From Anaerolineales bacterium (lineage in GTDB: Bacteria; Chloroflexota; Anaerolineae; Anaerolineales; Villigracilaceae): a DNA stretch of 64,000 nt. Position numbers and translations under genes: made by a program. Below the pieces are notes generated by a model, which did not search any database, was not told the origin of the DNA, and worked only from the letters and a program-made list of their open reading frames with translations. Positions 9,220 through 18,271 of this stretch are shown piece by piece (within the stretch, counting starts at the first letter, position 1; every line of letters starts with the position of its first letter). The stretch lies in contig JAEURJ010000007.1 of the NCBI GenBank assembly GCA_016789305.1, forward strand, positions 372,001 to 436,000. The letters run 5' to 3'.

Positions 9220-10132
9220 CGGTGACAATCGTTCGTTTAGCCCCGGCAGAGAGTAGTGCATTGGACACACTCTCTGCTTTTTCTTTTTTAACCAATGCGA
9301 TCATGTTGCCGCCGCGTCCGCCGCCGCTGAGTTTGGCGCCGAGAGCGCCTGCATCCCGTGCGGCTGTGACGAGATTATCCAATTCGTTTGATGAAACGGT
9401 TAATTGTTGCAGTAATGCATGATTCTGATCCATCAACCCGCCCAGTTGTTCAGGTTGTCCACTTTCGATGGAATCCCTTGCTGTTTGGGAGATTTTCCCG
9501 ATTTCATTGAAGAGAACTTCAAATTTGTTTTGATCTTCCAGCCATAGCTTTCGCACGTCACCAACGGATTCTTTTGTGGGGGCCGCGACACCAGTATCGC
9601 CAATCACGATGGTGAAAGGCTTTCCAACTTTGAATGTTTCTATCGGTTGGCCTTTGACAAAGTAAACAGGCTTGCTGAATGTAATGACCGTGTTGTCGAT
9701 GCCGGAGGGAGTGCCATGGTGAAGTTTCTCGATCTCGAAGACCATGTCATTGACTTGTTCATTGGTCAACGGATAGGCGAGGTGTAAGGCCAGCGCACGA
9801 ATAAGGGCAGCGGAAACTGCTGCGCCGGAACCGAGTCCCGCGGCGGCAGGGATGGTGGAGGTGATGTTTATTTTGAGAGGCGGTGGATTGGAAATGCCAA
9901 AGGCGGAAAAAACTTTCAGGACCACCGAACCAATTGCATGGTCGGGGGGAAGCGTATTCAGTTCGGCGTGCAGGTTAATGATGGGGGCGTGAATATGAAT
10001 GCCTGCGGATTCAGAGTCTGTGACTTCGACATCCACTTTAACTTGTGTAACAGGCACAGCGAGTGCGGGGCGGTTATACACCACCGCATGTTCACCAAAG
10101 AGAATGATCTTGCCGGGCGCGGATGCTTTCAC
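9209..10132 (-). CDS. mvk: Mevalonate kinase
   Basis: A GHMP kinase of about 307 residues that phosphorylates mevalonate in isoprenoid synthesis. Motifs: KASAPGKIILFGEHAVVYNR at the N-terminus, PAAAGLGSGAAVSAALIRA (ATP loop), GTPSGIDNTV and a C-terminal GAKLSGGGRGGNMIAL. GTG at 10132-10130 is preferred because it overlaps the upstream TGA as GTGA, making it coupled to the UbiA-family gene; an upstream in-frame ATG at 10168 would add 12 unrelated residues. A mevalonate route in Chloroflexota is known for some members. Coupling to a prenyl-phosphate enzyme supports a joint role in polyprenyl lipid supply. Confidence 0.88.
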   Translation of the reverse strand: MKASAPGKIILFGEHAVVYNRPALAVPVTQVKVDVEVTDSESAGIHIHAPIINLHAELNTLPPDHAIGSVVLKVFSAFGISNPPPLKINITSTIPAAAGLGSGAAVSAALIRALALHLAYPLTNEQVNDMVFEIEKLHHGTPSGIDNTVITFSKPVYFVKGQPIETFKVGKPFTIVIGDTGVAAPTKESVGDVRKLWLEDQNKFEVLFNEIGKISQTARDSIESGQPEQLGGLMDQNHALLQQLTVSSNELDNLVTAARDAGALGAKLSGGGRGGNMIALVKKEKAESVSNALLSAGAKRTIVTEIK

Positions 10133-10998
10133 GAGAGGTAGAAAACAGCGAGGACCGCCACGGCCCACATCCCCATTGCGATCTGGAATGGACGGTCTGT
10201 GATCAGGATTTCTTCCGGTGAGCCGCCTGCCTGTTCGACATGGATCAAATACAAGTAGCGGAAAATGGCGTATACAACAAATGGAATGGTCAGCATCATG
10301 CTGTCATTTTTGGGTACATTGGGCGCGGAGAATGTGTAAAGTGAATAAGCAATGATGGTTGTGCCTGAAACGATCATGATAAATTGATCGAGCAACGGAA
10401 GAGTATATCCTTCCAACACCTTGCGATGCGAGCCTGCACCCTGTGCCAGCAGTGAAAGTTCGGCGCGGCGTTTGCCAAAACCGAGGAAGAGCGAGAGCAG
10501 CGTCATTACAACATATAGCCACGGAGAAAATCTTTCTACGTGAATTAATGTCACGCCTGCGTGAACGCGCAGCACAAAGCCTGCCGCAAGAACGAATACG
10601 TCCACGATGGGAATATGTTTGAGCCACTTCGAATATGCCATGTTCAGCACGAAATAAACCACGAGCACCGCACAAAAGGCGTTTGCCAGAAGGAATGCCA
10701 GACCCAATGTGATGATCACCAGCGCGATGCCCGCCATCCATGCAGCGTTCACGGATAACTTGCCCGCAGCAATGGGGCGATTCTTCTTTTCAGGATGCTT
10801 GCGGTCTGATTCCACATCCGCAATATCGTTGAAAATATAAACGCAGGAGGAGATCAGGCAGAATAGAGCCGCGCCTGCAATGGTTCGTAGAAAAGAATCG
10901 ACGATAAAAAGCTGTTTGTCAAAGACAATTGCGGCAAAAATAAAGACATTTTTCGTCCATTGCCGCGGGCGCATGGTTTTGATCAGGGCGATTAACAT
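10129..10998 (-). CDS. UbiA-family transferase, decaprenyl-phosphate phosphoribosyltransferase-like
   Basis: A 289-residue integral membrane protein with eight or nine hydrophobic segments. MRPRQWTKNVFIFAAIVF and FNDIADVESDRKHPEKKNRP, with the NDxxDxxxD Mg-binding motif, match the 5-phospho-ribose transferase subgroup (Rv3806c-like) better than quinone-pathway UbiA. It would attach phosphoribose to polyprenyl phosphate, the step before DprE1/DprE2. The transcript is probably leaderless: TAAAAT ends six bases before the ATG. It is divergent from tlyA, which has a mirror-image promoter, and its stop overlaps the mevalonate kinase start. Confidence 0.8.
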   Translation of the reverse strand: MLIALIKTMRPRQWTKNVFIFAAIVFDKQLFIVDSFLRTIAGAALFCLISSCVYIFNDIADVESDRKHPEKKNRPIAAGKLSVNAAWMAGIALVIITLGLAFLLANAFCAVLVVYFVLNMAYSKWLKHIPIVDVFVLAAGFVLRVHAGVTLIHVERFSPWLYVVMTLLSLFLGFGKRRAELSLLAQGAGSHRKVLEGYTLPLLDQFIMIVSGTTIIAYSLYTFSAPNVPKNDSMMLTIPFVVYAIFRYLYLIHVEQAGGSPEEILITDRPFQIAMGMWAVAVLAVFYLS

Positions 10999-11027
10999 GC
11001 ACCTATTTTACCTGATACAATATTTTC
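10999..11027. promoter_or_regulatory. Back-to-back leaderless promoters of the UbiA-like gene and tlyA
   Basis: In 29 bases there is a minus-strand TAAAAT (11005-11010), six bases before the UbiA-like ATG, and a plus-strand TACAAT (11016-11021), six bases before the tlyA ATG. No Shine-Dalgarno exists on either side, so both transcripts probably begin at or next to the start codon. Confidence 0.65.
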
Positions 11028-11810
11028 ATGCCCAAGATCAGGTTGGATGTTTTGCTTCTGGAACGCGGATTGGCCGAATCGCGCTCGAAGGCCCATGCCT
11101 TGATCATGGCTGGACAGGTGCGAGTGAACGATCAGGTCGCGCTCAAGCCTGCCACGGCGATTGATCCGAAATCCACGCTGACAGTTGATGCCGGTCCACG
11201 CTACGTTTCACGAGGCGGCGAAAAATTGGAAGGCGCATTAACCACTTTTGGAATTGATGTGACCGGCCTGATTTGTGCGGACGTAGGTTCATCCACCGGC
11301 GGGTTCACGGATTGCCTGCTTCAACACGGTGCTGCAAAGGTATATGCCATTGATGTAGGCAAGGGTATCCTCCATTGGAAGTTGCGAAATTATCCGCGTG
11401 TGGTGGTCATGGAAGAAACGAATGCGCGCAATGTGGAATCCCTGCCGGAGCCGGTCTCAATGGTCACGGTGGACGCTTCTTTTATTTCGTTGAAGATTCT
11501 TCTTCCCGTGATCAAAAGATGGGAAATGAAAGACGGGCAGATCGTTGCGTTGATCAAGCCGCAGTTCGAAGCGGGCAAGAAGGATGTCTCGCGCGGCGAC
11601 GGTGTTATTCGCGACCCTGAAATTCACAGGCAGGTTTTGCTGGATGTGTTGAGCTATGCAAGAAACGAAGGTTTTGGTTTGCGTGGATTGGTCAAGTCGT
11701 CATTGCTTGGGCCGAAGGGAAATGCTGAATTTTTGCTTTGGATGGATCTGCATCCAAACGAGGTTCTGGTGGAAGAATTGGTCAATGGCGTGGTTCAAAC
11801 GGCGGAATGA
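11028..11810 (+). CDS. tlyA: TlyA family rRNA 2'-O-methyltransferase / S4-domain protein
   Basis: A 260-residue protein. An N-terminal S4 RNA-binding domain (RLDVLLLERGLAESRSKA) precedes a FtsJ-like methyltransferase core with the SAM motif ADVGSSTGGFTDCLLQHGA (about residues 84-102) and the later KPQFEAGK. TlyA methylates 16S and 23S rRNA riboses in some bacteria. Length and architecture fit the family. The first 60 residues are typical, so ATG 11028 is convincing; TACAAT six bases upstream suggests a leaderless mRNA. The zinc-ribbon gene follows 18 bases after the stop. Confidence 0.9.
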   Translation: MPKIRLDVLLLERGLAESRSKAHALIMAGQVRVNDQVALKPATAIDPKSTLTVDAGPRYVSRGGEKLEGALTTFGIDVTGLICADVGSSTGGFTDCLLQHGAAKVYAIDVGKGILHWKLRNYPRVVVMEETNARNVESLPEPVSMVTVDASFISLKILLPVIKRWEMKDGQIVALIKPQFEAGKKDVSRGDGVIRDPEIHRQVLLDVLSYARNEGFGLRGLVKSSLLGPKGNAEFLLWMDLHPNEVLVEELVNGVVQTAE

Positions 11811-11828
11811 AGAAAGGGTACGCGAAAA

Positions 11829-12260
11829 ATGAATTGTCCCAAATGCAGCACGGAATTGGTGCAGAGATTTTATAAAGGCATGATCGAGGTGGATTCGTGT
11901 CCGAATTGCCGTGGCATGTGGCTGGATGTAAATGAACTCGACAAGCTTGAAGATGTGGTCTTCGACGATGATGCCCAGAAGGGCTCCCTGATCCATTTCC
12001 AGAAGAAGACGGATATCCCCTGCCCGCACTGTGAGCTGCCCATGATGGAATTCCAATATCGGCTTTATGATCTGAAGCTCGATTATTGCTCCGAGAATGC
12101 CCACGGTTTCTGGCTGGATGACGGCGAGGAGGAACGTGTGATCGAATTCATGAAACGGCGCGCCAGTGATATCGAACGGAAAATGGATGCTGAAATGGAA
12201 TGGAAACGAGTGCTGAAAAATATGCATTCGTTTTTGAAAAACAAATCGAAGAAGCAATGA
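11829..12260 (+). CDS. TFIIB-type zinc-ribbon (zf-TFIIB) protein
   Basis: A 143-residue protein starting MNCPKCSTELV and containing CPNCRGMWLDVNELDKLE, the zf-TFIIB signature with CPxC and CPNC metal pairs. A second, imperfect ribbon (PCPHC, then CSENAHGFWLDDGE) covers residues 60-105. The C-terminus is a charged helix. The role of such proteins is unknown; they may bind nucleic acid or protein. It probably shares a transcript with tlyA and ends at a bidirectional terminator. Confidence 0.8.
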   Translation: MNCPKCSTELVQRFYKGMIEVDSCPNCRGMWLDVNELDKLEDVVFDDDAQKGSLIHFQKKTDIPCPHCELPMMEFQYRLYDLKLDYCSENAHGFWLDDGEEERVIEFMKRRASDIERKMDAEMEWKRVLKNMHSFLKNKSKKQ

Positions 12261-12269
12261 CTTTTGCTG

Positions 12270-12311
12270 AAATAAGAAAATGAGCGGCATCTGCCGCTCA
12301 TTTTCTTATTT
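12270..12311. terminator. Bidirectional terminator between convergent genes
   Basis: Perfect 19-base arms (12270-12288 and 12293-12311) with core TGAGCGGC/GCCGCTCA and A/T-rich flanks on both sides. It serves the zinc-ribbon gene (+) and overlaps the end of the TPR gene (-). Confidence 0.9.
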
Positions 12312-14174
12312 GGTTGGGGTGGGGGATGGCGTCTTTGTTTTTGTGGAGCCTGGTTTCGGAGTTTGAGTGCTTGCTCCTGCGGGTCCATTGGTCGGGGTAG
12401 CCGTAGCCGTGCCCGGTTTGAGCGTGTTTGTTGGGGTAATGATCGTACGCAGGTGCTGTTCCGCTTCTGAGCGCATTTCCTCGCTCATCACGGATGGATC
12501 CATTTCCAAAAGTTCCTGCCAGGTTTTTGTCGCATCCTTGGATTCTTCGCGTTTTTCCTGGATCAATGCGCGCCAGTATAGTACCTGCGCGGTTTGCTCA
12601 TCGGTCTCGGCGTAGGAGGCCAGCGCTTCGACCTTCAGGAAGGCGGTGCCAAATGTTTCGTTGAGGAAATACGCGCGCACAAGGCCAAGATTCACGTCAA
12701 ATGACTTTTCGTCATAATCGTAGGCATCTTCAAGGTATTCTATCGCCAGGTCCACGTTTCCCAATTCCAGATTGGCAAGGCCTCGATAGATGTTAAACCG
12801 TCTCAATCCCGAAGGTGAACTGAGTGCATAGGCCTTCTCGAAGTTCGCCAGCGAGGCTTCGTAATTCTTCAATTCAAAATAGGCCTGTCCCAGGGTTGCG
12901 AAGGCGACGGCGTTTTCGTCTTCGTAGACCACGAAAACTTCCAGTGATTCAACAGCCCGCTGATATTGCCCTTCCTCAATATAAAGCTCGCCCAGCACCT
13001 GATAGGTTTCAAGATTGGTAATGTCAAGCTGGTACGATTGTTCCGCATATTTTAAAGCGGATGTATTATCGTCGAGAGCCTGATATGCTTTTGCATATAA
13101 GAGTTGGATCTGTGGAGACCCGGGCAGCAATTCATCTGCACGGTTTAGATCCACAATGGCGGCTTCCGGGTCCTTGTTATAAAGAAAATACCTGGCGCGT
13201 TCAATATAGACCTCGCCATAATTGGGGTCACGGGCGAGTGCTTCGTCAAACAGGTATTCTACATTGAGGTTTGGATCCTGCATCAAACGGGCGCGTGCCA
13301 GGCCAAGATAAGGAGCGCCAAAATCCGGGTCGAGCTTGAGGGCATCGTTATACGCTTCCAATGCATTGGCGGCCTCGCCTTTATTGCGATACGCTTCTCC
13401 AATGTAATAATTAATATCCGCGGAATTTGGCTCAAGCTGCTGAACCAGTTCCATGCTTTGGATATAGGCATCCCAATCGCCTTTTGCAAATGCTTGTTCC
13501 GCCGCGCGATATTGATCGCGTGATTCGGGCGCCCGCTTGGTGTTCACATAAAGCGGGGTTGGAGTGTAGGTTTGCGGAAGGAACATCCATAACGGAGTGG
13601 GGCCAATGAATGTGGATGTAGCTGCTGCTGTCGCGCCAAAGATGGTGGGTGTGGGTGAAAATGTGGGAGATGGCCCGGGGGTATTGGTGTTGACCACTCG
13701 CACATTGGCGCGGCGCGGGAGAATGAAACCAAAGATCACCACCGCGACCAATGCAGCTCCCAAAAGTACGACCCCAAGTAATCTCGCCACCGGGCTTCTT
13801 GCAATAACCTTTAATCCACGTTCCTTCGGCTTTTCATTCGCGAGCAGAAGTTTTTCCTCCCATGCTCGTGGACGGTTCATGGGAAATGGTTGAATGGTCT
13901 CATCCGGGTTTAAGGCACCAAGTAGGATCAGGCCCCGTTTCGCCGTACCATTTTCCGGGTCCAGTTTGAGCGCTGTTTGCAGGCAGTAGATGCGCTCCTT
14001 GGTGTTATCCACAGAGGCACTCATCCACACCCAATAGGTGGAATTGTTCTGATCTGTTTTTAGAAGAAGAGTGAACAATTCCTTGGCACGGGCGCGGTCT
14101 CCGCGGCGCAATGCCTCCACGGCATCCTGGAAAATCGTTTCATCGTTTTGTTCCGGTGAGAATTGTTCAGCCAT
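12306..14174 (-). CDS. Membrane-anchored TPR protein with Thr/Pro-rich linkers
   Basis: This 622-residue protein begins with a cytoplasmic TPR-like segment (about 1-110), then one transmembrane helix (about 130-152). A Thr/Pro/Ser-rich linker (about 158-205) is followed by eight or more extracytoplasmic TPR repeats (about 215-570, with many DPNYGEVYIERAR-like units) and a second Thr/Pro-rich tail rich in TPTP. TPRs mediate protein contacts, so a scaffold at the cell surface is likely. TAAAAT six bases before the ATG indicates a leaderless mRNA. The same plan (TPR, helix, Thr/Pro linker) recurs in the transpeptidase at 17085. Confidence 0.78.
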   Translation of the reverse strand: MAEQFSPEQNDETIFQDAVEALRRGDRARAKELFTLLLKTDQNNSTYWVWMSASVDNTKERIYCLQTALKLDPENGTAKRGLILLGALNPDETIQPFPMNRPRAWEEKLLLANEKPKERGLKVIARSPVARLLGVVLLGAALVAVVIFGFILPRRANVRVVNTNTPGPSPTFSPTPTIFGATAAATSTFIGPTPLWMFLPQTYTPTPLYVNTKRAPESRDQYRAAEQAFAKGDWDAYIQSMELVQQLEPNSADINYYIGEAYRNKGEAANALEAYNDALKLDPDFGAPYLGLARARLMQDPNLNVEYLFDEALARDPNYGEVYIERARYFLYNKDPEAAIVDLNRADELLPGSPQIQLLYAKAYQALDDNTSALKYAEQSYQLDITNLETYQVLGELYIEEGQYQRAVESLEVFVVYEDENAVAFATLGQAYFELKNYEASLANFEKAYALSSPSGLRRFNIYRGLANLELGNVDLAIEYLEDAYDYDEKSFDVNLGLVRAYFLNETFGTAFLKVEALASYAETDEQTAQVLYWRALIQEKREESKDATKTWQELLEMDPSVMSEEMRSEAEQHLRTIITPTNTLKPGTATATPTNGPAGASTQTPKPGSTKTKTPSPTPTK

Positions 14175-14214
14175 GCCCTTATTTTACCGCTTGTTATTCA
14201 AATTGCTTAAATCG

Positions 14215-14793
14215 TTATGAATTTGTTTCCTCGAATTCTTCCACTTCGTAGGTAAGAACTTGGATGGGTTTTGTTCGCCATGTGTCGGGATGTGCACCCA
14301 TCTTTTGACAAAGATGTTCGAGGAACTCCACGGGGTCTGGGATTTTCTCCCACACCTGCGGCAAAAATGTAGCGCGCCGCGGCCCGTCTTTTAGGATGAC
14401 CCCGTCCACATGCGGCTTCAACTTTTTGAGCAGATCATCGCCTGATGAATATTCCAGCGGATGAGGGGCGGTCAACCTTGAAACTTCGAGTTTGATGCTG
14501 TTTAATTCAGTTGGATCCACGGGTGGAAAGCGCGGATCTTCCAAAGCAGCAGCAATGGCATGTTCGCGCACATCATCTGCCAGTGATTGGTATGCTTCAA
14601 GTGCGCCGATGCAGCCACGGAGTTCTTCATTGATCGTGAGCGTTACAAAGGATGCGCCATGTTCACGCAGATTAGAAGTTAATAAATTTTGTTGAATTGG
14701 TGGAAGTTTCTTTTCCAACACCCCGCATTCCATGGCTTCACGCCCCAGCTTTAAAAGAGTTTTTTTCTCAGCGTTGGTCAATGGGTTGGACAT
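14215..14793 (-). CDS. AMMECR1 / AmmeMemoRadiSam system protein A
   Basis: A 192-residue AMMECR1-domain protein with the hallmark LRGCIGALE (near residue 60), PRFPPV and ATFLPQVWEKI. ATG 14793 follows an AAGGAA-type ribosome-binding sequence; an upstream ATG at 14832 would add a basic 13-residue extension without support. In many genomes the domain occurs with Memo and a radical-SAM protein, but neither partner is in this window. The biochemical role is unproven. It is 15 bases after the flavin reductase gene and likely co-transcribed. Confidence 0.87.
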   Translation of the reverse strand: MSNPLTNAEKKTLLKLGREAMECGVLEKKLPPIQQNLLTSNLREHGASFVTLTINEELRGCIGALEAYQSLADDVREHAIAAALEDPRFPPVDPTELNSIKLEVSRLTAPHPLEYSSGDDLLKKLKPHVDGVILKDGPRRATFLPQVWEKIPDPVEFLEHLCQKMGAHPDTWRTKPIQVLTYEVEEFEETNS

Positions 14794-14807
14794 ACGATTC
14801 TTCCTTT

Positions 14808-15317
14808 TTACTTTATGTTGGACAGGCTCCAATATTTTCTGTTGTGATAGATCAACGGGTCAGCTGCTTTGCCTTCTTTTGCAGCTACTACTTCCGAAAT
14901 AAAAAGCGTATTCATGCCTGCGTCGAAAGTTTGGATCACACGGCAATCCAGAAAGGCGATTCCGCCCACGAGGAATGGTGAGCCGGTGACAAGGGTTTCA
15001 GTTTGTACCCCGGCAAAACGATCTGTTACTTCAGGGGTGCGCCCGGCAAATAGGTCTGAGATCGCCGCTTGTTCTTTGGAAAGAATGGTTAACCCAAAAG
15101 CCCGTGATTTTGAAACTATTTCGTGTGTGCGCGTCGATCCTTGCAATGAAATGGTGATCATGGCCGGGTCAAGTGAAATGGATGTGAATGAATTTACGGT
15201 CATGCCATGAGTTTGGCCTTCATGGGTGGCAGCTACCACCGTCACCCCCGCGGACCATCCGCGCATGGCCGCGCGAAGTTGTTCGGAATCGAGACTTGTC
15301 AATGTTGAGATCTCCAT
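14808..15317 (-). CDS. Flavin reductase family (FMN-binding split-barrel) protein
   Basis: A 169-residue flavin reductase-like protein: MRGWSAGVTVVAATHEG, then GMTVNSFTSISLDPAMITIS, SRAFGLTILS and a terminal LIYHNRKYWSL, all typical of HpaC/DIM6-type NAD(P)H:flavin oxidoreductases. The start is set at ATG 15317, because the 44 residues encoded further upstream look non-coding and overlap the divergent gene's promoter zone. There is no clear ribosome-binding site. Its partner monooxygenase, if any, is not in the window. Confidence 0.85.
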   Translation of the reverse strand: MEISTLTSLDSEQLRAAMRGWSAGVTVVAATHEGQTHGMTVNSFTSISLDPAMITISLQGSTRTHEIVSKSRAFGLTILSKEQAAISDLFAGRTPEVTDRFAGVQTETLVTGSPFLVGGIAFLDCRVIQTFDAGMNTLFISEVVAAKEGKAADPLIYHNRKYWSLSNIK

Positions 15318-15432
15318 AAATACGAAAGGATGATAATTCTCCGGGTATGGCACGTCAAGGAAGAAACCCACCCGCCTATAGGACAACGTGAATTGGGCAT
15401 TTCTGCCCTTGCGCGTTTGTTTTTTACAGAAT

Positions 15433-16281
15433 ATGATGAAAATGAACATGGAATCGACGAATCAAGAACAACCTACCCCACTCTCATCCAACCCAATTCC
15501 ACAGCCCGTCATACGGCCGGCGCGAAGACCGCAAACCGTCAATGCATTCTTTAGCACGCTTTGGGTTGCTGTGTTAATTGCGACTCTTTTCACTGCATGG
15601 ACTCCATCCAGTTTATTCTCTTCGAATTTGCAGGAACAACTTCGCCTCATGCTCACGCCCCAGCCTGGTGCCAATATCGCGGCAACTCCCCAGCCTCAGC
15701 TGCGCATCGGTATCGTGGCCGGACATAACGGCAATGACTCTGGAACCGTCTGCCTCGATGAAAATGGGGCAGTCACGGTGACCGAGGCGGAAGTGAACCT
15801 GAAGATCGCCACCTTGGTTAAAGATGCGTTGGTGGCGAAGGGTTTCCAAGTGGACCTGCTCAACGAATTCGACACCCGTTTGAATGGCTATCGTGCAGTT
15901 GCGCTTGTTTCCATTCACAATGACTCATGTGAATATGTTAATGATGAAGCGACTGGCTTCAAAGTGGCATCTTCCATGGACACCCGCGATATCAATCGTG
16001 CCCAACGCCTGACCGCCTGTTTGACCGATCGTTATAAAACCGCCACCGGCCTGACCTTCCACGCGGGCAGTATTACCGGTGACATGCGCGAGTATCATGC
16101 CTTCTCTGAAATTGATCCGAATACCATCACGGCCATTATTGAAACAGGGTTCATGAACTTGGATCAGGAGATACTCACGAAAAAGACCGACCTTGTTGCA
16201 AAAGGCGTGACTGATGGGATTTTATGTTTTGTGAATAACGAAAGCGTATTGCCCACCGGGCTGCCCACTATTCTTCCATGA
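15433..16281 (+). CDS. N-acetylmuramoyl-L-alanine amidase (Amidase_3), membrane-anchored
   Basis: About 282 residues. A short Pro-rich N-terminus and one transmembrane helix (ALWVAVLIATLFTAW-like, about 38-55) precede an extracytoplasmic Amidase_3 domain. Zinc-site motifs are visible: VAGHNGNDSG, the Glu in EAEVNLKIA, and SIHND; the catalytic Glu lies in AIIETGFMN. The enzyme would cleave the bond between muramic acid and the peptide stem. The start is uncertain (ATG 15433, 15442 or 15448), with no ribosome-binding site. Its TGA overlaps the next ATG as ATGA, so it is coupled to the transpeptidase that follows. Confidence 0.85.
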   Translation: MMKMNMESTNQEQPTPLSSNPIPQPVIRPARRPQTVNAFFSTLWVAVLIATLFTAWTPSSLFSSNLQEQLRLMLTPQPGANIAATPQPQLRIGIVAGHNGNDSGTVCLDENGAVTVTEAEVNLKIATLVKDALVAKGFQVDLLNEFDTRLNGYRAVALVSIHNDSCEYVNDEATGFKVASSMDTRDINRAQRLTACLTDRYKTATGLTFHAGSITGDMREYHAFSEIDPNTITAIIETGFMNLDQEILTKKTDLVAKGVTDGILCFVNNESVLPTGLPTILP

Positions 16282-17009
16282 GTACTCCGGTTATTTCTTC
16301 ACGCGGCAAGGCAGCAATTTTATTGCTTTTGGCGATCATGGTTTGTGTCTTTGTGGTGGCAGCCGCACGCAAAACGGATGCTGTCTTTGCATCAGGTCTG
16401 GAGAATTTATCCACACCCACACATGCGCCATTTTATGGAATGATGGAATTGGCGAAACCAAGTTACTCATCCACGCCCACGATTGAGCCGCCAACTCAAA
16501 TTGCACCTGCCCCGGTTGAGCTCACTGCAACGGTTGATTCCATTGCAAATGCGGAAGTGATTCCAGATACGCCTGTGCCGGACTATGCCTCTCAAGGTGT
16601 CCCTGAATCATCGGACGGAAATCCATATAGCGGGAACAAATATGTTCTGGTTGACATCTCGGAACAGCATATGTATGTTTACGAAGGGGATGCGCTGGTA
16701 TATAGTTTTGTATCTTCGACTGGAATGAACAATGCCACACGCGTCGGCTCCTTCAGTGTGTTGGATAAGATTCCAAATGCCTACGGTGCCACCTGGGACT
16801 TGTGGATGCCCAACTGGCTTGGCATATATTGGTCAGGCAGTTTGGAAAATGGGATCCATGCCCTGCCGATCCTATCGAATGGGACCCAGTTGTGGGCAGG
16901 CTATTTGGGGACGCCGATCTCATTTGGATGTGTTGTGCTGGGCGTGGAAGAATCTCAACTGCTCTACGATTGGGTTGATGTTGGGACGCCGGTCGATATT
17001 CAGTGGTAA
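16278..17009 (+). CDS. L,D-transpeptidase (YkuD) variant with SFGC active-site motif
   Basis: A 243-residue membrane-anchored protein: one N-terminal helix, a Thr/Pro-rich stretch (STPTIEPPTQIAPAPVELT) and a YkuD domain starting KYVLVDISEQHMYVYEGD. The usual S-H-G-C active site reads S-F-G-C (ISFGCVVLGV) with about 20 residues between the upstream His (NGIHALP) and Ser. The nucleophile Cys is kept but the motif His is Phe. This may be a distinct YkuD subgroup rather than an inactive protein. The start overlaps the amidase stop (ATGA). Confidence 0.82.
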   Translation: MSTPVISSRGKAAILLLLAIMVCVFVVAAARKTDAVFASGLENLSTPTHAPFYGMMELAKPSYSSTPTIEPPTQIAPAPVELTATVDSIANAEVIPDTPVPDYASQGVPESSDGNPYSGNKYVLVDISEQHMYVYEGDALVYSFVSSTGMNNATRVGSFSVLDKIPNAYGATWDLWMPNWLGIYWSGSLENGIHALPILSNGTQLWAGYLGTPISFGCVVLGVEESQLLYDWVDVGTPVDIQW

Positions 17010-17084
17010 CAACTCGATGTTTGGAGCTGTCAAAGGCTTATAATCTGGTTTAACTTGTGCAGACGTTTATTGTGAAGGTGATGT

Positions 17085-18266
17085 ATGAGTGATAATTTTA
17101 CACAGTCTCGTGAAGCAGTGGGCTACGCTCAGGAAGCCCTGCGAAATGGCGCACTCGAAGAAGCACGTGAGTGGGCGGAACGCGCTGCACAGTTGATGCC
17201 TCAAAGCGAAGAGCCGTGGTTGATGCTTGCAAGAGTATCCAGCCCGAGTGAGAGCGTGGAATATGTCCGCAGGGCGTTAAGTTTGAATCCAAACAGTGCA
17301 CGTGCAAAGAAGGGATTGGAATGGGCCATGAAACGACAAAACGAAATGCCCGAAGCGAAGGCAGGTGTCGGTAATTTGAGACAGCCGCAGGGTACGGCTC
17401 GAAGCGGTTCTTCCTCCCCAAAGAGAAGCCCTAAAAAACGAAATATCTTCCTTCCCATCATTCTTGTTGTGATGGGCTGCGCTGTCTTTTTATTTGCCGC
17501 ATGGTCGGCAGCGCGTTCACCCGTGTTGGCGTCCATTTTAGGCTCTTCCGCTTCACCCTCTGTACAACAACCTCGAATCTCTTATGCGCATGTGGAAATT
17601 GCAAAGCCTGCAGGCCTGGCCCAACCCGTTGTGGCGGTTGTGGATGTTGCGGCCACTCCCACGCTGACGGGTACTCCTTCCGTTGAGCCGACCACAGAAT
17701 TAAGCGTTGCCAATGTAGTGATTACGGAAGCACCCACTTCCATCGTTATTCCAACCAATACAGTGATCATACCGACGGTGGAATCGAACGCACAAACAGT
17801 GGAGCCCACCGGCGTCGCCATCGCACAGATCGTGCAAGATACGCCAACATCTGAATATGTTGCTCCAACAACAGCGCCCAATGCTCCACCTGTGGTTGCC
17901 GGGGTAGGCGATGGTGTTCATTGGCTCGATGTGGATTTATCGCAGCAACGCATGTATGCCTATGCTGGCGATACGCTGGTCAATTCATTTATTGTTTCCA
18001 CCGGAACATGGCAGACCCCTACGGTGACCGGAAGCTATAAGGTCTGGGTAAAGCTGCGTTCTTCGGATATGACCGGCCCGGGGTATTATCTGCCGGATGT
18101 CCCCTGGGTGATGTATTTCTATAAAGATTACGGCATTCACGGAACGTACTGGCATAATAACTTTGGAACTCCGATGAGCCACGGATGTGTGAACCTCAGC
18201 ATTCCCGATGCGGAATGGGTGTATAACTTCTCCGTTGTGGGTACTGTGGTGAATGTGCATTATTAG
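17085..18266 (+). CDS. TPR-L,D-transpeptidase fusion protein
   Basis: This 393-residue protein has an N-terminal cytoplasmic TPR-like domain (about 1-85), a basic linker, a transmembrane helix (IFLPIILVVMGCAVFLFAAW, about 123-142), a long Thr/Val/Pro-rich stretch and a C-terminal YkuD domain. Its canonical site is GIHGTYWHNNFG-x3-SHGCVNL. It should make 3-3 cross-links in murein, or attach proteins to it, outside the membrane. The cytoplasmic TPR could link the enzyme to intracellular partners. The start is preceded by a GAAGGTG-type ribosome-binding site. Confidence 0.88.
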   Translation: MSDNFTQSREAVGYAQEALRNGALEEAREWAERAAQLMPQSEEPWLMLARVSSPSESVEYVRRALSLNPNSARAKKGLEWAMKRQNEMPEAKAGVGNLRQPQGTARSGSSSPKRSPKKRNIFLPIILVVMGCAVFLFAAWSAARSPVLASILGSSASPSVQQPRISYAHVEIAKPAGLAQPVVAVVDVAATPTLTGTPSVEPTTELSVANVVITEAPTSIVIPTNTVIIPTVESNAQTVEPTGVAIAQIVQDTPTSEYVAPTTAPNAPPVVAGVGDGVHWLDVDLSQQRMYAYAGDTLVNSFIVSTGTWQTPTVTGSYKVWVKLRSSDMTGPGYYLPDVPWVMYFYKDYGIHGTYWHNNFGTPMSHGCVNLSIPDAEWVYNFSVVGTVVNVHY

Positions 18267-18271
18267 GTTTG

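Noticed and set aside
15318..15449. N-terminal extension of the flavin reductase
   Set aside because: The added residues look non-coding and cross the divergent upstream region; the family begins at ATG 15317.
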